Below, piece after piece: positions 8,064 through 17,943 of a DNA stretch of 64,000 nt. The stretch is from Paludisphaera rhizosphaerae (GTDB taxonomy: Bacteria > Planctomycetota > Planctomycetia > Isosphaerales > Isosphaeraceae). The stretch is from positions 248,001 to 312,000 of the forward strand of contig NZ_JAALCR010000005.1 in NCBI RefSeq assembly GCF_011065895.1. Reading direction: 5' to 3'. Below the pieces are notes generated by a model that saw nothing but the letters and a program-made list of their open reading frames with translations, was not told the origin of the DNA and searched no databases. The position numbers and the translations under genes are program-made. The stretch's first letter is position 1, and every line of letters starts with the position of its first letter.

Positions 8064-9632
8064 ATGTACGACGTAGCCGTGGTTGGAGGGGGCCTGGCGG
8101 GAATGGCGACGGCGGCGAGGCTCCAGGCGCGGGGGCTCTCGACGGTGGTTCTGGAGGGCCACGGCCAGCCGGGCGGCTGTGCGGGGTTCTACCGGCGTGC
8201 GGGGTTCTCGTTCGACGTCGGGGCGACGACTCTGGTGGATTTCGGCCCGGGGGGCCTGGGCGGCGAACTGCTGGCCGATTTGGGGGTCGATCCCGAGATC
8301 GAGATGCTCCCGGGGTATGTCGCGTGGTTGCCGGATCGTCGGGTGACGTTGCATCGGGACGCCTCGGCGTGGGCCGTGGAGCGGATGCGGGCCTTCGGCG
8401 ACACCCCGGCGCATCGAGCCTTCTGGGGGCTGATCGACCGGCTGGCCGAGGTCTTCTGGCGGGCGAGCCGCAACGGCGTCAAACTGCCGTTCCAGAACCC
8501 GGCCGACGTGTTCCGGGCCGTCCGAACCATCGGCCTGAGGGATCTGTTTCTGGCTCGCCATCTGAACCGGACGATGGCCGACGCCCTCCGATCGGCCGGT
8601 CTACGGAAGGACAAGCCACTCGCGGGGATGCTCGGAATGCTCGTCGAAGACACCGTCCACAGCACGCTCGAGGACGCCCCGCTGATCAACGCGGCGCTCG
8701 GGGTGACGATGCGAGGGGCCGGCATTGGCCGAGCTCGGGGTGGGATGCGGGGATTCTGGCGGCGGCTGACGGCGCGCTACCGCGAGTTGGGGGGCGAGAT
8801 TCGCGTCGGCCGAGCGGTGGAGCGGGTCGACGGCCGCGAGGGATCGTTCCACATCCAGACGCGTCGCGACCACCTGACGGCGGCCCGCGTGGTGATGGCC
8901 GTCCCGCCGCCGATCGCCGCGAAGATCGGACCTCCCGAGTTGAACGAGGCGCTCAAGCCTCACCTGCGCCGCAACGCCGATGCGATGGGCGGCGCCATGG
9001 TCGTCTTCCTGGGCGTGCCCGAGCGCGAGGTCGACGGCCAGACCTTCACCCACCACCAGCTCATGCAGGACTACGACCAGCCGCTCGGGAATGGTAACAA
9101 CATGTTCATGTCGGTATCAAGTCCCGGCGACGTCGAGAGCGCCCCGGCCGGCTTCCGGGCCGTGATGATCTCCACGCACTGCGAGTTGTCGCCGTGGGAG
9201 GGGCTCTCACCCGAGGACTACGCCGCCCGCAAGCGCGAGGCCGGCGACCGACTGTTGACCCTCGCCCGACGGGTCTTCCCGAACCTGGGCCAGTCAGCGG
9301 TGGTTTACGAGGTGGGCACACCCCGGACCTACGCACGGTTCACGGGTCGTCCCCGAGGGGCCGTGGGCGGATCAAAGCTGACCCCCTCGATCGCCAACCA
9401 GAACGCGATCCCCCACGACGTCGGCGTTCCCGGAATCCGGCTCGTCGGCGACGGCGTCTGGCCGGGCCTGGGGACCGTCGCATGCTGCCTCGGGGCGAAA
9501 ATCGTCGCGGAGCAATTGCTCCAAAGCAAAGGCTGGGACTCCCGCCGCGCGATGCGTCGAGGATTGCAGAACGAACGCCAGGAACGGGGAAGGCTCGGTG
9601 GCACAATGGCGGGAACGACGACCGGAGGCTGA
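8064..9632 (+). CDS. FAD-dependent oxidoreductase of the phytoene desaturase (Crt) superfamily
   Basis: 522 residues. The N-terminus YDVAVVGGGLAGMATAARL is a Rossmann dinucleotide-binding motif, followed by VVLEGHGQPGGCAGFYRRAG, where phytoene desaturases have E-x-x-x-x-x-GG-x-x-x-T. The C-terminus GIRLVGDGVWPGLGTVACCLGAKIVAE matches the second FAD-contacting motif of this superfamily. Substrate is likely a carotenoid or another isoprenoid/lipid, but no other carotenoid gene is nearby, so specificity is open. A CGGAGG site lies 8-12 bases before the ATG. The gene is divergent from the NHL gene and convergent with the MFS gene. The last 35 residues are basic and look like a non-conserved extension. 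Confidence 0.82.
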   Translation: MYDVAVVGGGLAGMATAARLQARGLSTVVLEGHGQPGGCAGFYRRAGFSFDVGATTLVDFGPGGLGGELLADLGVDPEIEMLPGYVAWLPDRRVTLHRDASAWAVERMRAFGDTPAHRAFWGLIDRLAEVFWRASRNGVKLPFQNPADVFRAVRTIGLRDLFLARHLNRTMADALRSAGLRKDKPLAGMLGMLVEDTVHSTLEDAPLINAALGVTMRGAGIGRARGGMRGFWRRLTARYRELGGEIRVGRAVERVDGREGSFHIQTRRDHLTAARVVMAVPPPIAAKIGPPELNEALKPHLRRNADAMGGAMVVFLGVPEREVDGQTFTHHQLMQDYDQPLGNGNNMFMSVSSPGDVESAPAGFRAVMISTHCELSPWEGLSPEDYAARKREAGDRLLTLARRVFPNLGQSAVVYEVGTPRTYARFTGRPRGAVGGSKLTPSIANQNAIPHDVGVPGIRLVGDGVWPGLGTVACCLGAKIVAEQLLQSKGWDSRRAMRRGLQNERQERGRLGGTMAGTTTGG

Positions 9633-9743
9633 TCCACCGGCACCGAGGGCGGTTTTCATGGCGACGGCGACGAGGACGGACGCCTACGGCGCGGCGGCGG
9701 AAGGCGAGACGCGGATCCGAACGGCGGGCGTGTCGTAGGACTT

Positions 9744-11213
9744 CTACGCGCTGTTCGTCGAGGCTTCCTCGGCCGACAACGGCCGGGCGACCGATTCCAG
9801 CGAAGCCCCCTCGGCCTTCACGCCGAAAACGAGAACGACGCCCACCGTCGCGATCAGGAGGACGGCCGCGAAAAGGTCGCCGTAGAAGAGGTTCGTCCGC
9901 GACCGGCTGTCGATCAGCGAGCCGAACAGCCAGGGGGCCAGCGTCCCCCCGACGAGCGTGCCGGTGGCGAAGAACAAGGCGATCACCATGCCGCGCAGCT
10001 CGATGGGGAAGATCTCGCTTACCGTCAGATAGGCCGAACTGGCGGCCGAAGACGCGAAGAAGAAGACCAGCGCCCAGAGCGCCGTCTGTGTGCCCGGCGT
10101 CAGAACGTCGATCCAGAACAGCCATCCAGTGAGAGCCAGCAGCACGGCGGCGATCGTATACGTCCCAGCGATCATGGGCTTGCGACCCACGGTGTCGAAG
10201 AACCGGCCCAGGGTCACCGGCCCGAGGAAGTTGCTGAACGCGAACGGGAGCAAGTAAAGCCCCACGCGGTCACGCTCCACGCCGAAGAAATTGGCGAGCA
10301 CCAACGGCATCGTGAAGAAGACGCCGTTGTACAGGAACGCCTGCGAGACGATCAGCGCCAGGCCCAGCGCCGTCCGACCGGGGTAGGTCCTCAGCATCAC
10401 CCCCGCCAGCTCGCCGAAGCCGATCGGCCCCCGGGGCTTGATCGCCATCTCCTCGTCGACCTCTGGCAACTGACCGACTTTCGGGTCGGCCTCGATCTCC
10501 TTCTCCAACTCGTCGACGACGCGTTCGGCTTCCTCGGGCTCGCCGTGCGTGAGCAACCACCGGGGGCTCTCCGGAACATGCTGACGGAGGAAGATCACGA
10601 CCAACCCGAGTGCCGCCCCCAGGCCGAAACCCAACCGCCAGCCCACGTTGACGTCCAAAAGCCGACGGTCCAGCAGGACGATGCTGGCCAGCGAGCCGGC
10701 TGCCGCGCCCAACCAGAACGTTCCGTTTACCGCCAGGTCCGTCCATCCCCGCACCCGCGCCGGGATCAACTCGTCGATGGCCGAGTTGATCGCCGAATAC
10801 TCGCCGCCGATCGCCGCGCCGGTCAGGAACCGGAATATCGCGAAGCTCCAGAAATCCCATGAGAAGGCCGTTGCACAGGCCGCTGCCAGGTACAGGCCCA
10901 GCGTCACGGTGAACAGTTTCTTCCGCCCCAGACGATCGGTCAGCCAGCCGAAGACCAGAGCCCCGGAAACCGCCCCCGTCAGGTAAGCCGTCCCCAATAG
11001 GCCGATCTGCGAGCCCGTGAAGTGGAGCGTCCCCGGATCCTCCAGCACAGCGCCGAAGGAGCCGATCAACGTCACCTCAAGTCCGTCGATGATCCACGTC
11101 ACCCCCAGCGCCGCGATCACCAACCAGTGCCAACGGCTCCAGGGGAGACGGTCCATCCGGGCGGGGACCTGAGTCCGAAATGATTCCGACGTGGTCGGCG
11201 AGACAGTCGTCAT
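9744..11213 (-). CDS. MFS transporter (sugar/metabolite-proton symporter type)
   Basis: 489 residues with about 12 membrane helices. Signature motifs are visible: FGWLTDRLGRKKLF between helices 2 and 3 (GRK/R motif), ESPRWLLTHGE at the end of helix 6, which is typical of sugar-porter and metabolite:H+ symporter families, and GRFFDTVGRKPMI between helices 8 and 9. The central loop is acidic and Glu-rich (about residues 215-255). Substrate unknown; the family takes up sugars, organic acids or aromatic acids. AGAGG lies 9 bases before the ATG. It is convergent with the FAD enzyme gene and divergent from the 11405 gene, and appears monocistronic. Confidence 0.87.
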   Translation of the reverse strand: MTTVSPTTSESFRTQVPARMDRLPWSRWHWLVIAALGVTWIIDGLEVTLIGSFGAVLEDPGTLHFTGSQIGLLGTAYLTGAVSGALVFGWLTDRLGRKKLFTVTLGLYLAAACATAFSWDFWSFAIFRFLTGAAIGGEYSAINSAIDELIPARVRGWTDLAVNGTFWLGAAAGSLASIVLLDRRLLDVNVGWRLGFGLGAALGLVVIFLRQHVPESPRWLLTHGEPEEAERVVDELEKEIEADPKVGQLPEVDEEMAIKPRGPIGFGELAGVMLRTYPGRTALGLALIVSQAFLYNGVFFTMPLVLANFFGVERDRVGLYLLPFAFSNFLGPVTLGRFFDTVGRKPMIAGTYTIAAVLLALTGWLFWIDVLTPGTQTALWALVFFFASSAASSAYLTVSEIFPIELRGMVIALFFATGTLVGGTLAPWLFGSLIDSRSRTNLFYGDLFAAVLLIATVGVVLVFGVKAEGASLESVARPLSAEEASTNSA

Positions 11214-11404
11214 ACGGCCGAACCTCTTACGTACTTAGAAGAAGGAAGCCCTTCCGTTCCCCCCCTGCCTTCGCACGCCTCATGCCGATGTGGTCCTGCC
11301 GCGACAGGCTGAGACCGGCCGACTTGCGAAAATAGGGTGGATAGGAAAGAATGGAAGGCAATCCGAGAGTGACGTCGCGAGGCAGGCATCGGGGAGGCGG
11401 CAGC

Positions 11405-14400
11405 ATGGCGCGGGGATTCGGCGGACGGCGGCGTGGAAGATCGGCGGGGATGCGCCTGGCGTTCGAGCACCTGGAGGCTCGAAGGCTGCTGAACGCGTCG
11501 ATCGACATCGCGGCCGACGGCTCGCTGGTCTACAAGACCGACCCGGCGGCCGCTCAGACGCTGGTGGTCTCCCGCACGGGGAACGTCTACACCTTCGCGG
11601 TGGGGACGGCCGAGAACCCGATCGACGTGACGAGCAACGCCGCGAGTCTGCCGACGACCGGCTCGGGCACGACCACCGTGACGGTGACCGGCCCGGCGCG
11701 TCTGCAATTCGACGCCGTATCCGACAGCCAGACGATCCGTGTGCAGAGCACGGGGGTCGCCACCCAGATCGTTCTCACGGGTGATTCGGAAAAGGTGATC
11801 CTGGGCGACGACGTGTCGGCCGCCACGGGTGGGGTCCGGGCGCTGCAGGGGCCGATCACGGTCTCGGCCGCGACGGGCTCCGAGCTGAACAGCCTGCTGG
11901 TCGACGACGGGCCGGCCGTCTATGCCGCGGGCGTCAAACCGACCTACGCCGTGTCGGCGACGACGATCACGTCGACCAACGCGACGGTCGCGGCCGACTT
12001 CAAGGGAATCACGTATTCGGGCGTCTCGACCCTGACCGTCAAGGGGACGTCCGACACGACCTCTCCGAGCCCCCTCTACCTCATCAAGGGAACGGCGGGA
12101 GGCGTCGTCACGACGATCGACGGATCGGTCGGCCCGGCGCACCGGGACTTCTCGATCATCGGCACCGCCTCCGCGACGGGGAGCAAGCTGGCGATCAAAT
12201 CGGCCGGCGACGCGAGCGTCTCGGTCGCCTCGATCGACGCCCCCGTGACGTATCAGGGGGGCGCCTCGTCGACGATCTACCTGGAGAGCGTCCGGGGGAC
12301 GAACTACGGCATCGACTCCGACTTCGTGGTGTTGGGTTCGTCCGGGGCGGCCAACATCAAGGTCGCCAACTTCTGGAACCACACGAGCTCGCTCAGCGGG
12401 ACGCCGAACTGGTTCCTCACGAGGGCCTCAGGCGCTGGATATGCGGCCCTGCGCGATCAGGACAACCCGGCCGTCGGCGGGCTGTTCTTCCAGCCGGGGT
12501 CGGTCCACAGCCTGGGGATCAACGCGTCCGGAAATCAGGGCGCGTCGCTGATGGTCGATTACAGCACCGGCGACCCGCTCCCCTACGGGCCCGCGACCGG
12601 AACCGCCGGCGAGCCGAACGTCGGCCTGACCTACGTCGGCGCGACGGGCATCCACCCAGGCTCGAAGTACGCGCTGGCCTTCGTCGGCTCGCCCCCCTCG
12701 GGAGCCTTCTCGACTGAGGCGGTCACGGCGTTGCCGTTGTACCGGGGGACCATCGCGCTGACCGAGGCGTCGGGAGGCCTTCGGAACATCGCCTACCAGT
12801 TGACCGCCACCGCTCCGCTGATCGACGACGCGACGACGGCGACCTCGTACCGCTGGTTCTACGACATCATGGCCGGAGCCGTGGACGGTCAGCGGACGCT
12901 CCCCGACGGCACGGTCGTCTCGGCGAAGGTTGATTCCACCCTGACGATCAGCGCCGGCGTCTCGATCACAGAAGGCCAGGCGTTGGCTCTGTCCGAAGCA
13001 AACGCCGCGGCTTATCTGGCGAGCTACCTGGTATCCGCGAAGTCGTCCGTCCGGATCTTGCGGGGATGGTCGCTGGGCTCGGTGACGACGGTCCTCAATT
13101 ACGTCTCGAACGTCGACAAGGTGACGCAGGACAAGCTGCCGGTGGACGGCCTCCAGAAGCTGTCGATCGAGGACGCGTCCCCGGCCTCGCTGCCGACGGC
13201 CGACGTCATCCGGATCCAGTCGACGCCCATCGACATCTCGGTCTTCGGAGTTCAGAACGACGCGTCCGACTCGATGGTCCTCTACCTCGCGGGAACGGCC
13301 GATGCGATCTCGGTCGGCCTCGACGGAGGCTCCGGCTCAAACCCCAACGACGGCGAGCCGTACGAGGACAAGCTGTTTATCGCCGCCGGCGGCCTGGACC
13401 TCTCGGCGTCGAACTTCGTTCCGCTGGGGACCGGGTCTTTCCAGATCCCCGCACTCCCGGGACTCTCGACGACCATCGCGGTGCGGAACTACGAGGACGT
13501 GCAGGTCTATAACTCCTCGGCCCTGACCTTCACGCTCCAGCCGAAGACGATCACGACCACGGCCCGGTCCCCCCTGGTGAACGTCGTCGCCGGGATCCTG
13601 ACCACCACGATCGACGGCTTCTCGCCCGAGGGCCTGGCGGCGACGATCGTCTGGGGCGACGGGACTTACTCCGACGGGACCATCCAGGCCATCTCGGGCA
13701 ATCCCTCGGCCTACGAGATCGTGGGGACGCACACCTACACCAACGCGGGCGTCTACACGCCGAAGATCTACGTGAGCGGGGCTGGCACCACTGAGACCAC
13801 CATCGCCGGCGTGCCGATCACATTCCAGGTCGACGGCTCGTCCGGAACCACCGCGACGGCCCCGGCTCTCTACGGCCGGCTGGCGGCTTCCAGCGACTCG
13901 GGCGTGTCTGATTCCGACGGGATTACCAACGTCGTCCTGCCGACCTTCCAGGGCGTCAGCGGCATCGCCGGCGCCTGGATCGACGTTTACGCGATCACCG
14001 CCGGCGCGGGCGGGACGATCGTCCGGCTGGGCTCGGTCGCGTCCGACGCCGCCGGCGCATGGACCATCACCTCGACGGTCCCCCTGGCCGACGGCACGTA
14101 CACGATCCAGGCGGTCTCCACGAGCACGTCGACCTGGGCCAACGGGTCTTACACCTTCACCACTCCGCTGGTCATCGACACCGTCGGCCCCCGGATCTGG
14201 TCCCTCACCGCCGCGCCGCTCTCCTCACGGATCTCGATCGGCGTCCGCGACTTCGGCGGCCAGGCCGACGCCGGCACGGGCGTGGATCTGGCCCGCGCCC
14301 GCGACGCGGCCTCCTACACCTTCGCCACCTCGAACGGGGCCGCCCGGCCGATCGCCTCGATCATCGTCTCCCCTGGTTCGACGAACGGCGTGCAAACGGT

Positions 14401-14617
14401 GAGCCTGACCTTCGGCTCGCGGATCGTCGACGGCGCGTACCTGCTGACGGTCCTCTCGTCGGCCGGACGGACCTTCGGCATCCAAGACATCGCCGGCAAC
14501 CCGCTCGACGGCTCGTTCTCCGGTACGTTCCCCTCCGGCGGCTCGAACACCGGCGCCGACTTCCGCGCCCGCCTCACCTTCGCCGGCAGCAGGCTGTCGA
14601 CGATCCGAAAGGCGTGA
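11405..14617 (+). CDS. Large exported planctomycete surface protein, LE-x-R-x-LL N-terminus, PKD-like and Ig-like domains
   Basis: 1070 residues. The N-terminus (basic, then RLAFEHLEARRLLNA) is the planctomycete LEPR-xLL-type leader found on giant exported proteins. Residues about 50-680 are Thr/Ser/Gly-rich beta repeats without a recognised domain. At about 725-810 a PKD-like domain is visible (ATIVWGDGTYSDGTI, then GTHTYTNAGVYTPKIYV), and at about 840-930 a bacterial Ig-like domain (ADGTYTIQAVSTS, PLVIDTVGPRI). It is probably a cell-surface or secreted adhesion/matrix protein. A frame-compatible ATG exists at 11351, but GGAGG at 11393-11397 sits 7 bases before the ATG at 11405, so the later start is preferred. 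It converges with the operon ending at 14624. Confidence 0.83.
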   Translation: MARGFGGRRRGRSAGMRLAFEHLEARRLLNASIDIAADGSLVYKTDPAAAQTLVVSRTGNVYTFAVGTAENPIDVTSNAASLPTTGSGTTTVTVTGPARLQFDAVSDSQTIRVQSTGVATQIVLTGDSEKVILGDDVSAATGGVRALQGPITVSAATGSELNSLLVDDGPAVYAAGVKPTYAVSATTITSTNATVAADFKGITYSGVSTLTVKGTSDTTSPSPLYLIKGTAGGVVTTIDGSVGPAHRDFSIIGTASATGSKLAIKSAGDASVSVASIDAPVTYQGGASSTIYLESVRGTNYGIDSDFVVLGSSGAANIKVANFWNHTSSLSGTPNWFLTRASGAGYAALRDQDNPAVGGLFFQPGSVHSLGINASGNQGASLMVDYSTGDPLPYGPATGTAGEPNVGLTYVGATGIHPGSKYALAFVGSPPSGAFSTEAVTALPLYRGTIALTEASGGLRNIAYQLTATAPLIDDATTATSYRWFYDIMAGAVDGQRTLPDGTVVSAKVDSTLTISAGVSITEGQALALSEANAAAYLASYLVSAKSSVRILRGWSLGSVTTVLNYVSNVDKVTQDKLPVDGLQKLSIEDASPASLPTADVIRIQSTPIDISVFGVQNDASDSMVLYLAGTADAISVGLDGGSGSNPNDGEPYEDKLFIAAGGLDLSASNFVPLGTGSFQIPALPGLSTTIAVRNYEDVQVYNSSALTFTLQPKTITTTARSPLVNVVAGILTTTIDGFSPEGLAATIVWGDGTYSDGTIQAISGNPSAYEIVGTHTYTNAGVYTPKIYVSGAGTTETTIAGVPITFQVDGSSGTTATAPALYGRLAASSDSGVSDSDGITNVVLPTFQGVSGIAGAWIDVYAITAGAGGTIVRLGSVASDAAGAWTITSTVPLADGTYTIQAVSTSTSTWANGSYTFTTPLVIDTVGPRIWSLTAAPLSSRISIGVRDFGGQADAGTGVDLARARDAASYTFATSNGAARPIASIIVSPGSTNGVQTVSLTFGSRIVDGAYLLTVLSSAGRTFGIQDIAGNPLDGSFSGTFPSGGSNTGADFRARLTFAGSRLSTIRKA

Positions 14618-14623
14618 GCCGAG

Positions 14624-15193
14624 TCAGGAGAGGAACCACTGGAACGTTCGCGTCGCGTCGTTCATATAGATCCCCACGAGGAGGATCCAGGCGGCGATCC
14701 CGCTGAGGATCAAGACGGCGGCGCGTCCCGTCGCCTGGTCCTGTTTCATGACCCAGTCGCCGATGCACATGACCGTCATTGACGGACCGGCGCATACGGC
14801 GACGCCCAACCCTTGCAGCCCGAAGCGCGCGGCGGCGTAGGCCGCCCCGATCGGCCCCCCGACGTTTCTGGGATGAACGCCGGGCGGCATCCCCCCTCTG
14901 ATCCAGATCACGAACCACAAGAAATACACCAGCGTGAGGGCGATGAGGGGATAGAGAACGACGACCCACCCGTAAGACGCCAGCCAACCCGCGCCCTTCG
15001 CACGCCGAACGACGAACGCGATGGGCGTCGTCACGCCGAAGAAGAACGCCACAACCGACACATGCTGCGGCGGCGTGATCGCCAGGACGCCCGCGACCGC
15101 TGCAACGGCCAGCATCAACGAACTCAGCCGAAAGCCCCCACGGCTACTGGGTGCGTTCGGTGTTGCCGTTGATGAGGAATCGTCCTCCGTCAT
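14624..15193 (-). CDS. Hypothetical multi-pass membrane protein
   Basis: 189 residues with about five hydrophobic helices (around residues 22-60, 70-100, 130-150, 160-182) after a short polar, Ser/Thr-rich N-terminus. The ATG overlaps the stop of the glycosyltransferase gene upstream (ATGA at 15193-15190), so translation is coupled. The position, last in an operon with a sugar nucleotidyltransferase and a glycosyltransferase, suggests a role in moving or modifying a glycan at the membrane, but no motif proves it. I do not recognise the family. Confidence 0.72.
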   Translation of the reverse strand: MTEDDSSSTATPNAPSSRGGFRLSSLMLAVAAVAGVLAITPPQHVSVVAFFFGVTTPIAFVVRRAKGAGWLASYGWVVVLYPLIALTLVYFLWFVIWIRGGMPPGVHPRNVGGPIGAAYAAARFGLQGLGVAVCAGPSMTVMCIGDWVMKQDQATGRAAVLILSGIAAWILLVGIYMNDATRTFQWFLS

Positions 15194-16332
15194 CCCGCTC
15201 GTCCCTTCGCTGGGCGGCAGAGCTTCGCCAGATGCGCGGCGACTTGCGCAGCTCCATCCGGCGCGTACGGCGGCTTGAGGCGGCCCAGGGCGAAGGCGCA
15301 GTCGAGGGCCGGGCCGATCCGCATGGCGGCGAAGTCGCGCGAGGCGACAGGGACGCCGCCTCCCCAGGATCTCGCGGCGCGGTCGAGGGCCCGGTATTCG
15401 GCAAAGCCGACGCGCGGCGGATACAGGATCGGCCGACCGTGGGCCATGGCCTCGCTCATCGTCCCATAACCGGCCTTGGCGACCACCGCGTCCGTCGAGG
15501 CGATCAGGTCGCCTCCCGACCACTCCGAGGCCGAGACCAGGTGCAGGTTCGGCAGGGCTCCCGCCGGCGCGGCGTGATAGCCGACGAAGTGGACGCCGCG
15601 ACTCGCGAACGACGCCAGTCGGCCCCAGTCCAGGTCGTCCTGGCCGTATCGACCGACGTAGAAATAAACAAGTTTCTCCGTTTTCCCAAGCCCCAGCAGG
15701 CCGCGCAGCTCCTTGGTGCGATCGCGGCCCGGGTTGGCGACCAGGCCGACGTCCGTCTGGTTGGGGAGCCACCCCATCTTGAGGGCGGGCTCCGCGCGGA
15801 AGACCCCTGCGGCCTGGCGATAGGCCGCCTTCAGATCGGCGACGAGGCGTTTCGCCTCCGGGCTGGCGTCCTGGGCGTAAGGCTTGTAGATGTCGTACCA
15901 GGTGAAATTGGCCAGCAGCCAGCCCGGAACTCCCGCGCGACGGGCCGAGACCAGCGGCAGCGGCGGAGCGTCGGAGAGCACGGCGGCGGCGTCGACGCGA
16001 CGGAGGTATTCGGCGTCGTCGTCGACCCGAGGAAGCGACTCGCGATAAACGGCGATCGCCCGTTCGAGGGTCGCCGCCGCGTCGGTCGAGCCGCTGCCGC
16101 CCATCGGGTTGACCGCGCCGGAGTCGGAGACGTGGGCGTCCAGATCGGCTGGGCGAAGCAGACGCTCTCGCCAGTTTGGGAACAGGTCGGGCGAGCACCG
16201 GATGATGATGGGGATCTCGGCCGGCACCTTGTTGAGCACGGCCACGGTTCGGTTCATGTGGCCGAAGCCGTGGCTCGTCACGTGGACTACCAGCACGCCC
16301 GGTTTCGCACTCGTTCCCGCCCGCTTCGCCAT
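15190..16332 (-). CDS. GT-B fold glycosyltransferase, related to the N-terminal domain of L-arabinokinase-type proteins
   Basis: 380 residues. The N-terminus reads VLVVHVTSHGFGHMNRTVAVLN; the HxxHGFGHxxR pattern is the acceptor-side loop seen in MurG/UGT-like enzymes and in the glycosyltransferase-like domain of L-arabinokinase proteins. The C-terminal half has VYFYVGRYGQDDLDW, LVSASEWSGGDLIASTDAVVAKAGYGTMSEAMAHG (nucleotide-sugar binding signature) and RPILYPPRVGFAEY. It probably transfers a sugar from a UDP-sugar in the cytoplasm. It follows the GlmU-like gene by 95 bases and overlaps the next gene by 4. The kinase domain of arabinokinase is absent. Confidence 0.78.
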   Translation of the reverse strand: MAKRAGTSAKPGVLVVHVTSHGFGHMNRTVAVLNKVPAEIPIIIRCSPDLFPNWRERLLRPADLDAHVSDSGAVNPMGGSGSTDAAATLERAIAVYRESLPRVDDDAEYLRRVDAAAVLSDAPPLPLVSARRAGVPGWLLANFTWYDIYKPYAQDASPEAKRLVADLKAAYRQAAGVFRAEPALKMGWLPNQTDVGLVANPGRDRTKELRGLLGLGKTEKLVYFYVGRYGQDDLDWGRLASFASRGVHFVGYHAAPAGALPNLHLVSASEWSGGDLIASTDAVVAKAGYGTMSEAMAHGRPILYPPRVGFAEYRALDRAARSWGGGVPVASRDFAAMRIGPALDCAFALGRLKPPYAPDGAAQVAAHLAKLCRPAKGRAG

Positions 16333-16427
16333 CGTCGGCCTCCTCCTCGTCCTCGTGGAGGGGCTACGTTACCGCACCTCGCGACGGCCGGGCAAGCGGA
16401 CCGCCCCGAGGTGCGTCGGCTCGTCGA

Positions 16428-17741
16428 TCACCGCCGGGCGGCTTGAAGGACCGGCCAGGCGTCGCGGCGAGGCTGCGAGGAGCGTTGAAAGGCGCGTTCG
16501 CGCTCGAGGCGGGTTTGTTCAAAGAGGGTCCGATAGAGCCGCTCGTCGACCTCGTCGAAGACCTTGCCGCGACGGCCGGCGACGATCCTCGCGGTGGCGA
16601 AAAGCTGGTCGAGAGCAAAGCCCGGCTCAACGCGGCCGTACAACACGGCCGTGAACGACGGGACGTGCTTGGGCAGCAACAGCCCTGCCGGCAGGACGTT
16701 GCACATCACGCCGACCGAAGTGCCCGTGTTGAGCATGGAGCCCATGCCGGTGCGGGTATGGTCGCCGACGAAGCAGCCGACCTTCGCCTGGCCGGTGGCG
16801 ATCGGGTCGCCCTGAAGCGGGACGAAGACCTCGCCATAGTCGTTGCGGAGGTCGCTGTTGGAGGTGATCGCCCCCAGGTTGACCCACTCGCCGACGTAGG
16901 CGTGGCCGAGGAACCCCTCGTGGTACTTGTTCGAATAGCCGTGAACGATCGACGCCTCGACCTCGCCGCCGATCCGGCAGTTGGGGCCGATCGTCACCGC
17001 CCCCCGGACGTTGGCTCGGAAAAGCTGGCTCTCCGCGCCGATGACGCAGGGGCCTTCGACCCTCGTGAACGGCTGGATCCAGGCCCCCGCTCCGACGGTG
17101 ATCGGGCCGTTGGTGACGTCGAAGACGACGTAAGGGTCGATGCGGGCCGTTTCATGCAGCCGAAGCCGGTCCGAAGGGCCGACCAGGGCCAGGGTCGCCA
17201 GTTGACGGTTGCTGACGGCCGGCTTCCCCTCGCGGGCGAAATCGCGCTCGAGGTGCCGGCCGTTGGCCGTGACGAGGTCCCAAGGCCGGTCGATCCACTC
17301 GCCGCCGATCTCGTCGCCCGAGTGCCGGGCCAGGAGGCCGTCGAACCAGTCGTCGACGTTGTTCCATTCCAGGCCCAGGACGTCGTCGGGCCCAACCCAG
17401 GCGCAGGCCGGGCGGCCGTCGCAAAGGCCGACCCACGGACCGCCAGAGGGAGGCTCAAAGCCCTCGGGCGGAACCCATCGGCCGCGGGCGACCACCACCG
17501 GCCCGCGCGCCAGCCAGTCGCGATCGTTGACCACGACGTGCGGATCGCGTCGCCGCTGGACTTCCGCCAGGTGGTTGCGAATCAGGGCCCCACGCCTCTG
17601 GGGGCCGTTCCCGACGCCGAACGCCCGGGCGATCTTCTCGCCCAGCGTCGAGGCCCCGAGCAACAGGTCGTAAACCGGCCGGGTGAGCGTAAGGGGCTCC
17701 AGTCCAGCCGCCGCGAGATCCTCGACCAGGCAAAGACGCAT
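16428..17741 (-). CDS. Putative sugar-1-phosphate nucleotidyltransferase/acetyltransferase, GlmU-like alternative family
   Basis: 437 residues. The N-terminal domain opens LCLVEDLAAAGLEPLTLTRPVYDLLLG and reads like a degenerate nucleotidyltransferase; the C-terminal half (about 200-380) is a left-handed beta-helix of hexapeptides (ITVGAGAWIQPFTRVEGPCVIG, NVRGAVTIGPNCRIGGEVE, VNLGAITSNSDLRNDYG). This matches the family annotated as alternative bacterial GlmU (UDP-GlcNAc diphosphorylase / GlcN-1-P acetyltransferase). It would supply an activated amino-sugar to the downstream glycosyltransferase. The ATG at 17741 is preferred over 17789 because only there does the conserved MRLCLVEDL begin and a GGGGGAG site sit 5 bases upstream. 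Confidence 0.8.
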   Translation of the reverse strand: MRLCLVEDLAAAGLEPLTLTRPVYDLLLGASTLGEKIARAFGVGNGPQRRGALIRNHLAEVQRRRDPHVVVNDRDWLARGPVVVARGRWVPPEGFEPPSGGPWVGLCDGRPACAWVGPDDVLGLEWNNVDDWFDGLLARHSGDEIGGEWIDRPWDLVTANGRHLERDFAREGKPAVSNRQLATLALVGPSDRLRLHETARIDPYVVFDVTNGPITVGAGAWIQPFTRVEGPCVIGAESQLFRANVRGAVTIGPNCRIGGEVEASIVHGYSNKYHEGFLGHAYVGEWVNLGAITSNSDLRNDYGEVFVPLQGDPIATGQAKVGCFVGDHTRTGMGSMLNTGTSVGVMCNVLPAGLLLPKHVPSFTAVLYGRVEPGFALDQLFATARIVAGRRGKVFDEVDERLYRTLFEQTRLERERAFQRSSQPRRDAWPVLQAARR

Positions 17742-17943
17742 CGTGGCTCCCCCAATCCGTTGCGGTCTCCGTGCGCTCGCTCGATCCATCGCGATTCCGA
17801 GACGCGCAGGGCGGGTCCCGGAGATTCGCGCCGGATTCTAGCTCGATGTCCCAAATCGGGCCAGACGAGGTTCCGAGTCGAATACGGCGCTGTTCCTTGC
17901 GGTATTTTAGGGGCGCTCGTCGAGAATCCAGCCTCGCCGCTTT

